Notes under the pieces: model-generated
What the model was told of the DNA's origin: nothing
Databases searched by the model: none
Seen by the model: only the letters and a program-made list of their open reading frames with translations
Translations under genes and position numbers: made by a program
Shown: piece by piece, positions 55,812 through 64,000 of the stretch
How positions within the stretch are numbered: position 1 is the first letter of the stretch
Layout of the letters: each line of letters begins with the position of its first letter
NCBI GenBank assembly: GCA_039707465.1
Contig: CM077643.1
Location: forward strand, 61,754,605 to 61,818,604
From: Rhabdophis nuchalis
Taxonomy: Eukaryota; Chordata; Lepidosauria; Squamata; Natricidae
Length of the DNA stretch: 64,000 bases
Direction: 5' to 3'

Positions 55812-56143
55812 GGCTCAGTGGCTAAGACACTGAGCTTGTCGATCAGAAAGGTCGGCAGTTTGGCAGATCGAATCCCTAGTGTTGCGTAATGGAGTGAGCT
55901 CCCGTTACTTGTTCCAGCTTCTGCCAACCTAGCAGTTCGAAAGCATGTAAAAATGCAAGTAGAAAAATAGGAAGGGTGGGAAGATAACAGCATTCCGTGT
56001 GCCTTCGACATTTAGTCATGTCGGCCACATGACCATAGAGACGTCTTCAGACAGTGCTGGCTCTTTGGCTTTGAAACAGAGATGAGCACCGGCCCTTAGA
56101 GTCAGGAATGGCTAGCACATATGTGTGAGGGGAACCTTTACCT
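55812..56143 (+). mobile_element. Sauria-type tRNA-derived SINE with perfect TSD
   Basis: An A-box-like GGCTCAGTGGC and B-box-like GATCGAATCC form the pol III promoter head, followed by a TCGGCCACATGACCATAGAG body and a GGAACCTTTACCTT tail, which is Bov-B-like and suggests Bov-B mobilisation. Flanked by identical ttaatgat (55804-55811 and 56144-56151). Confidence 0.88.
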
Positions 56144-56159
56144 TTAATGATCAGAGACT

Positions 56160-57009
56160 GAGGGGATTATAATATAGTTGACCCATTACTGTAAATAAAT
56201 ATTGCTAAGAATATTTTTGCAAATATTGAGTTTATATTTACAGAAGAACATAGTTTACAGATTAATCCAAAGACTAAATAACTATGTGGGCTATTTGGGG
56301 AAGGGGAGAAGAGGAGATAATATTTGGCAAACTACACTAAATAAAGCCTGTGGAGAAAGAATTGCACTGGAGATTGAAGGAACAAATTACCGGTAACAGA
56401 TTTTGAAAACAGAATTTGTCATGCATTCCAAATAGATAAGGAACAAAATGAGTTAAAATGTCAGAAACATTTTAAGCTTCCCAGATGAGGCACTGTAAAA
56501 AATTGTATGTGTCAAAGCTCTATGAACGTGAAAATGTTTGTGGCTTTCACAACATTAAATAATAGATGGTGGATACTAAAATCTCCATTTAGTCCATTCT
56601 ATTTTTTAATATGTTTATTACTGTTTCAATTTCCTTCTGGTTAGCCAGAATGTCATTACAAGAGAATAATGATGATAATGATGATGTACACAGAATATAA
56701 TAGTTCATCATTGAATGAAAAAAAATATTTTTGAGATTACTATTCTGTACCAAATTAAAATATAATACTCATGTCATTATCACTCATATTTGTACATTGC
56801 ACAAAAGGAGAGGTGGCTAGAGACATAAACACCCTTCATATGAGCCTAAGCAGTAGGGGGTCCATCCCAGATATATATAATATATTAAATATCTATTATA
56901 TATATTAAAAAGTTCATTGATGGTGATATGACAGTCTTACTTTTAAAAACGGATAAAATTTTAACCTGTATATTATGATATAAAATGTAATTTTGCTTGT
57001 TACCATTGG
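56160..57009. other. Non-coding, no recognisable feature
   Basis: AT-rich, no supported gene. Confidence 0.45.
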
Positions 57010-57162
57010 GGGGGCACCAGTGGTGGGTTTCTGCAGGCTCGCACCTACTCGCGAGAGCTAGTTGGTGAAATTTAGAGAACCGGCGAGAGGGGGTTCCACT
57101 GGCGTACCTGGAAGTAAATCTGGCCCACCGCTGCCAGTGACCCAATGGGAAGGAAGTAAGGA

Positions 57163-57230
<68 letters not shown>

Positions 57231-57725
57231 ATTTATCATCACAATTGAGTCCAAAATTTTGGTTGCTAAGCAAGAGAGTTGTTAAATGAGTGTCACCACA
57301 TTTTAAAAGGTGGCCACTCCCACCCTGTCACTGACTGCCAAGCCACGCCCACAAAATAGGCCACACCTACAGAGTAGGTTCTAAAAAAGTTTGAAACCCA
57401 CCACTGGGGGGCACAATGGCTCAGTGGTTAAAGATACTGAGCTTGAAAGCTGGAAAGCTGACAGCTCGGCTTTGAGACCCAAGCACCATGTGATAGTGTG
57501 AGTTCCTTTTACTTGCCCCCACTCCTAAGCTCAAGTAGCAATTTGAAAGCATGCAAATGTGAGTAGATAAATAGGTACCACTTTGGTGGAAATGTAGCAG
57601 CATTCTGTACTCGGTGTATAGGAATGCTGGCCACATGACCATAGAAGTTTCTTGATATAATGCTGGCTCCTTGGGTAGGAAATGGAGATGAGCACTCCCT
57701 CCCCTCCCCAGAGTCAAATCTTTCA
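57010..57725 (+). mobile_element. Sauria-type SINE split near its 5' end by a hAT element
   Basis: The SINE body (GGCTCAGTGGTTAAAGATAC, GGCCACATGACCATAGAAG) runs from 57407 to about 57725. Its first bases, gggggcac, also lie at 57010-57017, left of the hAT element, as that element's target duplication. The tail lacks the ACCTT repeats. Confidence 0.8.
57018..57406. mobile_element. hAT element, 389 bp, with perfect TSD
   Basis: Ends CAGTGGTGGGTTTC and GAAACCCACCACTG, flanked by identical gggggcac (57010-57017 and 57407-57414). It contains a (GAAA)n array (57161-57231) and an AAAATTTTGGTTGCTAAGC segment shared in inverse orientation with the hAT element at 27315. Confidence 0.93.
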
Positions 57726-57889
57726 GCCTGGCTTTCTTGTATTTCTATCCCCTCCCCTAAAACCCCCTCCAATCCCTACCCCCAAACAGTGCCTCTTACT
57801 TGGACTTCATTTCTGGTGTGTGTGTCTATAATCCCTTTCAGCCACCTATCTTTTTTCTCTGCTTCCTTCATCCTTGCTAGGCATAGTGC

Positions 57890-58016
57890 TCCCTCCCTCT
57901 CCCTCTCTCTCTCTCCCTCCCTCCCTCTCTCGCTCCCTCCCTCTCTCTCTCTCCCCCTCCCTCTCCCTCCCTCCCTCCCTCTCCCTCCCTCTCTCCCCCC
58001 CTCCCCCCCTCTCTCA
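57890..58016. repeat. CT-rich (CCCT/CTCT)n block
   Basis: Pure pyrimidine stretch of CTCTCTCCCTCC variants. Ser/Leu/Pro frames over it are artefacts. Confidence 0.95.
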
Positions 58017-58929
58017 TAATCAGATGCTTAAAGGATGCTCTGCTGATCAAATCACCTCAAGAAAACAGTCATTGCTGGGTTCAAAACTGAGTGATGGTTT
58101 ACCTGGCAGCCTAGGGGACTCATTATAGCTATCTTGGAATGCATAAGTAGGAACTGATTGACTCCCTATCCCTTTTCCAGATATTCAGTTCCACAGCTAC
58201 ATAAGACAATATCAAGGAAACTCGGTTCTTTCTTTCCGTAATTGGCAATGCAGAAATTAGCACCTTTGCAGTGATGTTATATCTGATAGTAAATCAATAA
58301 GGCAATCTTCCTTCAGCTATCTAGGGCTTTTGGGGGAGAAGAAGGTGGAGAAAGTGTTATATTCATTTGAACCAAACATTGATTTATTTGTTTTCTTTCT
58401 TTAATTAAAACATTAGTCAGTTTTCATTTAAAGTAAACCCCAAATGATGTTCCACATGCTAAATACTATTGCAATATAAAAATAAAATAAGCAAACAGCA
58501 TGACGTTAACATCATCAGTTAAACACTATGGAGTTGACCCAATGCTGGATGAACAATAAGTCACCAGTTGGCACTGAAAGCTAGTAAGTGAGAGTATCAA
58601 GCATGACAAAGTAGGGAGGAGAGAGAGGGGGGGGGAAAGAGTTACTTCAATCAGCTTAACTTTGTCATGGTTGCTGCATATGGCAAAATGTGGCACTATT
58701 AAGAAGACAGCTACTGTAAATATAGTGCCTTTATTGTCCAGGAAAACGTAGACATTCTCAGCATATATCTTCTTTATCAGACTTAGGAGAAGCAATTATA
58801 TTTCAAATCACATACAAAGGCAGATTTAAACAATAATTATGTCCAAAATGACTCATAGCAAAGGATCTTGATTTTCTTATTATAAATTAAAGCATGAAAA
58901 TACATAAGAGATAAGTAAATGGATGGAAA
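58017..58929. other. Non-coding, no recognisable feature
   Basis: AT-rich, no supported gene. Confidence 0.45.
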
Positions 58930-59225
58930 ATAAGGTAACAACAAGATAACAGAATAACAGAGTTGGACCTTGGAGGCCTTCTAGGGCAACCCTCTGATCA
59001 AGCAGCAAACCCTATATCATTTCAGACAAATCGTTGTCCAATCTCTTCTTTAAAACTTCCAGTGTTTGAGCATTCACAACTTCTGGAGGAGATTTCTCCT
59101 AGATTGCTTTTCTCCTTAATTCGTTTCATCCATTGTTTCTTGCCTTTCCTTCTGGCGCTCTGAAAAATAGGCTGACCCCCTCTTCTTTGTGGTAGCTCCT
59201 TAGATATTGAAAGAACACTGCTGTC
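58930..59225 (-). mobile_element. CR1 LINE 3' end
   Basis: AACAGAGTTGGACCTTGGAG is a CR1 3' end. Minus-strand ORF2 remnants lie in the following 250 bp (inverse of CATTCACAACTTCTGGAGGA). Confidence 0.75.
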
Positions 59226-59505
59226 GAGTTCTAAAATGAATGCATCATAAGGACAACAGACCTGGAGTCTTCTGTACATATTTCTCTAGGTAAAAACAAC
59301 AACAACAAACAAGGAGGAAATACCTCATTTGTTATAAATATCAGTTTTAGAGGTACATTTTAAAAAGAACTTTACAACATAGACATTTATGTCTAAATGA
59401 CTTGAGATAAATGAGAAAATATATATAAAAAGAATGACCACAGAAATATTTGCACTTTCAAATGAGTTTCTTGGGTAATTTATATGAACAGTTTGATACA
59501 CAGGC
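59226..59505. other. Non-coding, no recognisable feature
   Basis: Short AT-rich spacer. Confidence 0.45.
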
Positions 59506-59506
59506 A

Positions 59507-60220
59507 GTCCTCAGGTTACAACCAATCATTTAGCGCTTGGTTGAAGTCACAGGGGTGCTGTAAAAAGTAACATGACTGTTGTATCCTCGACCTGCGACCG
59601 GTCTCGAGTTACGACCGGCCGCAGGTCTTCCAGGCTGCCTCCGGGAAGCCATGGAGACAGGCTGTAGCAAGCCGGCTAACCGACAGACGCGCCTGATTGG
59701 CTGAGGCGCGCCTGGCGGGAAGCCGGCTCTTGCCGCAGCCTGATTGGCTCCCCGTTTGACAGCTCCATATATAAAGAGCTGTCAAACGCGGGAGCCCCTG
59801 TCTACCGCCTATTTTCTGTGCTTGTGATTAGTTGTTCGTATTATATTTGCCTACAATAAAAGGCTGTTATTTGAGTAAACCTGGCTGGACTCCCTCTGTT
59901 CTCAACAACCCCAGAGAACATAACAATGACTATCACAGCATCCATGCAGTCATGGGATCAACATTTGGACGCTTGGCAAATACGTGTCAGTATTTATGAT
60001 GGTTGTAGCACTCTGAGGTCCTATGGAAGCTCGCCATTTGTGACCTTCCTAGGGGGCTTCCAATAAGAAGAGTCAGTAGGGGAAACCACCCTTACTGATT
60101 GTGCGATTTGCTAAAGACCACTGCAAACAAGGTTGTGAAATTAGGCACAACTCACTTAATGACCATATCACTTAGCAGTGTAGGTTGTCTGTCCGTGGTC
60201 ATAAATTGAAGAGTGTCATA
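59507..60220. mobile_element. Tigger-like repeat split by a solo LTR
   Basis: CAGGCAGTCCTCAGGTTACA at the left, CTGATTGTGCGATTTGC and CACTTAATGACC at the right, with the LTR at 59577-59925 between. Same family as 12331-12690. The left terminus lies next to a TA (59508-59509 region). The right terminus is unclear. Confidence 0.65.
59577..59925 (+). mobile_element. Solo LTR, 349 bp, with perfect 5-bp TSD
   Basis: Starts TGTTGTATCC and ends GAACATAACA (TGTT...AACA tips), flanked by identical atgac (59572-59576 and 59926-59930). A TATA box (ATATATAAA, about 59767-59775) lies about 85 bp upstream of a poly(A) signal (AATAAA, 59855-59860), giving a plausible U3-R-U5 order. GC-rich U3. No coding region, so it is a recombination remnant. 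Confidence 0.9.
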
Positions 60221-61311
60221 AAGCATTCCATCCATATCAAGAATTTTGCAAATATATTTGAAAAAAATCTACGCCTTTCCCCTTAAAACGGGTGGACTGT
60301 TTTAACTCAAGATAAAAAGGAGTGAGATTTCTATGAATTTGGTAAGTTTCAAAGGAATTGAAAGCTGGAATCATTTTTTTGTTTGTTATTGATGTGGATT
60401 TGGAAACAAACTGATAAATTTTGTTTTAATATTTTGCCAATATCACTTATCATTTCATTTTTCATTCTTACTTTTGAGTAAAAGATGGTATGCTTTCTAT
60501 ATATGGAAATTCTGCAGTTTTTCAGTTTTTGTATAAATGCTTGTATCTCAGTCTAATGCTGATGATTAATTCTAGCAGAGAGGGAAGAAAAAAAACCTGG
60601 AAACAAATTGTCCAAATATTTAGTGCACTATTATGAAATCCACCCACTATTTGCCTGAAAACCGTATCTGCATACTTAACAGACAATATTTATCCAAGAA
60701 AGCTTTTATTTGCAAGTGAGGAATAACATATTTTTAAACATATTTAAGAAAGTGTTCATGTATAATGCATTGTATGTTGCATAATATGTTTCATGTGTAA
60801 GATATAATGACGTTGCAGTCTCCCTTCTTGTAAAAGAGGGAAATAATTTTCTGGGTTAGAGAGTCAGGGTTTTTTAATTTTTTCTCCAAGATCTGCTTTC
60901 TAAATTGAGCATTTTAATTTGATCTGGCTTATCTCAATTTGACCGAGCTTTGACCAAGTTTAGAATCATAATTGCAATTGCTTTAGGCTGAAGCAGAAAA
61001 AACATCAGTTTGGATGGGATCTAAATTAAAGCATCTGTGATAGATAGCTGTCCTCTTTCAAAAGACTGGTGTAATCAGGTTAGGTTTCTCTTGAACACAT
61101 TCAGTAAAGGGAAGTAATGGTTCTACTGGCAAATTTCACTTAGTATCAGATTTCTCACCCCTAACTTTCAATATATTGTTTCTCTGTAAATTCATTATTC
61201 TGTCCTACTTTCTAGGCTGATAAGGACAGGTCTTTCAGATATTTGATTAATTCTTTCATCTGCCCCCTTTTTCAAAACTAAACCTTATTTCAGTGTTTCA
61301 TCCATAGGACT
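60221..61311. other. Non-coding, no recognisable feature
   Basis: AT-rich, no supported gene. Confidence 0.45.
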
Positions 61312-61313
61312 TA

Positions 61314-62224
61314 CCGTATTTTTCGGAGTATAAGACGCACCTTTTTTCCTCTAAAACGAGGCTGAAAATCTGGCTGCATATTATACTCCGAATACAGCAT
61401 TTTTTGCCTCCTGAAGCCCTGCTCCTTCCCCAAAATAGCCGTGCAGAGTCTTATGGACGCTTTGCAGAGATCTCCTGGGGACTGGGAAGGGCAGATATGA
61501 GCAAAAAATGAGCCATTTTTTTGCCTCCCCCAGCCCCCAGGAGCATTCTATAAGCCTTCATAAAGCTATGCATGCAATTTATTTGACCAAAAAATGGCCC
61601 GTTTTGCGAAAAACGGACTGGTTTTTTGGTTGTTTTTGCCTCCCCAGAAACACTCTGCAAGCCCCCACAAGATTGTTCATGCCTTTTATTTGAAAAAAAA
61701 CGAGCCTGTTTGGGGAGGTTTGCAGAGTGCAACCCCCCCCCCCTTTTTCGGAAAGCTATTTAGAGTGGCTGATGAGAATTACATTGATCAAGTGGGATGC
61801 CAGCAGAAACAAAGTTTTAGGTGCTACAGCGATTTCTTTCTCCAGCACATGGGTAAATACACCTGGAAACTTCTACCTACCTACTCTCTCTCTCTCTCTC
61901 TCTATCTATCTACTGTATTTCTTTCTCTATTTTTCTCTTTCTATCCCTCTACCTATCAACCTACCTACTCTTTCTCCCTCCCTCCCTACTGTATTTCTCT
62001 CTCTCTCTATTTCTCTCTCTCTATCCACCTACCTACCCCTCTCTCTCTCATCTACCTCCCTCCCTAACTCCCTACTGTTCGTCCCTCCCTCCCTACTGTA
62101 TTTCTCTCTCATTCTCTCCCTCTCTATCCCCCTATCTACCTACCTACTTTTAAAAAAAATATTGCCTCTTCAAAACCTGGGTGCATCTTATACTCTAGTG
62201 CATCTTATACTCCAAAAAATATGG
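61314..62224 (+). mobile_element. TA-flanked element, 911 bp, with microsatellite interior
   Basis: Left end CCGTATTTTTCGGAGTATAA and right end TTATACTCCAAAAAATATGG are inverted repeats bounded by TA (61312-61313 and 62225-62226), as in Tc1/mariner elements. An inner repeat of ATAAGACGCACC also appears inverted as GGTGCATCTTAT. The interior has three CCTCCCC...AGCATTC/AACACTC/GAGTGC-type homologous segments (about 61435-61735) and a CTAC/CTCT microsatellite (61870-62150). No transposase. Confidence 0.85.
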
Positions 62225-62226
62225 TA

Positions 62227-63309
62227 GCTTCCAGCCCCCTGTTCATCACTGTTGACCTTACAGGCTCCTTTAATTTTTATTAATTATATATCCTTTTATA
62301 ATTTTATTATGGAAAGGTTTATAGTTACCGGTTGTCTTTAACATACTGTTTTGAATTTTGCCTATGTTCTATATGTTGTTGTTTTATTTCTGGATTATAA
62401 GATGGTTTTAAGATGCACAGGTATACAAATATTGTAAATAAATAAATATTCAGAAACAGTAGAACAGTAGCCTTTTCAGAATTCCTGGTTGACATGATCA
62501 ACAAAATGTATTTCAATCTGGTTATCTGTATCAACACTTGCAATTTTTTCAACATTTGTGGTAATTTACTTTGTTTTTATTGCAGGGTGATTTATCTCAT
62601 TCATTAGAACTAATAAACATATGGCTAATCTTTAGTTAAATCCAATGAGGAACTACATATCTTCAAAGGAAGGATACAGATGGTTGAGAGGAAGTTTCTA
62701 ACTCCAGAATAGTGCTTGTTGCAATGTCAGCTTTTCTTTCTTCATCTATTGAATATGATGATGAAAGCACAAATGTCTTATTTTAAACAGCTGACACGCA
62801 TGTTGTATTCCTAGAGAATATCAACGGAGCAACACTGTTCTAATTTTGACTTTGTATGCTCTCACAAGATGGCGATCCCTCCATCTCCCTGCATTTGTGA
62901 AGAGCAGAATGAAAGTACAGAAGTGTGAGCTTATTAGAAACTTGGTAAACTAACTTTGATTACCTTGAAAGAGTTTAAGAGTTTAAAGAGTTTAAAGATT
63001 TGAAGTCTTGTCCTCAAGTCTTGTCTAGAGCACTAAAGAGGGTTCGACACAACCTTATGTAATATTTCTGAGAAAGGATGATTTCACCTGTTAGGTGACT
63101 GGAGTCCAGTATTGCTCCTATATTCATAAAGACAAGAAGAAAAATCTACAGATAAAAGACCATCTTGATATCAGTAGGATAGGAGATATCTGGCTTGGTT
63201 AGTTGGATTTTCTTTTCTCTTCCTTTTTTTCTGGAAACTGTTAAACTACAGTATATATTCTGCCTCCACATAGAGATAAATCATGCTGTCAGGTTTTAGA
63301 TGTGATTGG

Positions 63310-63312
<3 letters not shown>
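62227..63312. other. Non-coding, no recognisable feature
   Basis: AT-rich. A TGTAAATAAATAAATA at about 62432-62448 may be a LINE tail. No exon. Confidence 0.4.

Positions 63313-63315
<3 letters not shown>

Positions 63316-63367
<52 letters not shown>
63316..63367. repeat. (CA)n microsatellite
   Basis: About 25 CA units. Confidence 0.97.
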
Positions 63368-63369
<2 letters not shown>

Positions 63370-64000
63370 CCTCGAAGCTCTGGGTCTATCTGTAGCCCTG
63401 GAGGCCCAGATTGTTTTTCCCGAGTGTGTAGAAGGTTTTGATGTTGTGTTTCCTCCTCCTGGCATAAAAAAATATAAGTGCATGAATTTTCTGCCTGGAT
63501 GCAGAAAATTTATTAGGAGGCAAGCACCATTAAAGATGAAGGAAGTAACCGTCAGGTAAATATTTGAAGGCTGCCCAAAGAGTCCTACTTGCTAGGAATA
63601 AACGGTAATATCTGCTGCCACATTCTATTTATTCTTGCATGGACAAATAGAAACTGACATTTAGTAAATAATGCAATATAAATTGTTATGTGACTCTTGT
63701 ATTTCTTCCTTCCTAAGGCAAGATATAGGGGAATAGCATTTTGGTCTTCAAATGGAAAGTTTTTAGCCAAAATAATAGGAATTATTCCAGATCTGTGAAG
63801 AGAAGCTGCTTGTATTTAAAGGGATTTTTTAAGCAAATGATTTATTTTATCTGTCTGGGTTGTTGTCCACCTATAGAGCATGGCATAGGGCCAGTATATT
63901 TAAGGGACAACCCCCCCCCCATTGTTCTTACTCATCCCATCAGGTATGGTGGAAGGAACATGGTCTAGATTCTGATGATTAGTGAACACTATCTAGCAGG
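63368..64000. other. Non-coding, no recognisable feature
   Basis: AT-rich with a C10 run at about 63911-63920. No supported gene to the window end. Confidence 0.45.

Noticed and set aside
55408..56011. Overlapping 125- and 194-codon frames on opposite strands
   Set aside because: The minus frame runs through a SINE, the plus frame has no recognisable domain, and neither has splice or codon support.
55812..56143. tRNA gene
   Set aside because: The A- and B-box-like motifs belong to a SINE with a retroposon tail and target duplications. No cloverleaf with an anticodon arm can be supported.

Overview
The window is eukaryotic nuclear DNA, almost certainly from a squamate reptile and probably a snake. 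It is AT-rich, about 98% non-coding and crowded with transposon copies. Lineage clues are a tRNA-derived SINE of the Sauria type (55812-56143), a Bov-B (RTE) LINE 3' end, CR1 3' ends, and CR1-like tails that run straight into AATAG pentamer microsatellites (26131-26168 and 44600-44695), a pattern described from snake genomes. No bacterial, plasmid or phage gene and no CRISPR array is present.

One host protein-coding gene can be supported. On the minus strand, 13760-14885 is the large last coding exon of a bradykinin B2 receptor (BDKRB2), an intact seven-transmembrane class A GPCR. It is preceded by a good splice acceptor, so any upstream exon lies at higher coordinates. Positions 1 to about 570 look like the 3' UTR end of a plus-strand gene. 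From mammalian synteny (BDKRB2-BDKRB1 convergent with ATG2B) this could be ATG2B, but that is inference. No BDKRB1 reading frame lies between the two.

The rest is a layered repeat landscape. 5.2-12.2 kb holds old and younger CR1/L2-clade LINE copies, a GGTA-type array and MITEs. 14.9-29 kb holds BDKRB2 upstream sequence with many non-autonomous hAT elements, a pogo/Tigger-like element (21401-21868) and a 1.2-kb hAT element carrying a 400-bp GC-rich inverted repeat inside a CR1 copy. 29.4-37.3 kb has nested hAT insertions, a 1063-bp tandem segmental duplication, solo LTRs and an LTR split by a LINE. 37.3-47.2 kb has CR1 tails, hAT pairs, a Penelope-like remnant and a 148-bp tandem duplication. 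48005-48676 is a 670-bp interstitial telomere-like CCCTAA/CCCTAT array. 49.8-62.2 kb has a GC-rich hAT element, Bov-B, SINEs, a solo LTR with perfect 5-bp target duplications, and a 911-bp TA-flanked element with microsatellite interior.

The best-supported structural results are exact 8-bp target-site duplications around many hAT-type elements, which allow insertion order to be read directly (29.4-29.8 kb and 57.0-57.7 kb). I found no novel multigene system. The items most worth a second look are the telomere-like array, the recent tandem duplication, the foldback hAT family, and the BDKRB2 locus with no adjacent BDKRB1.
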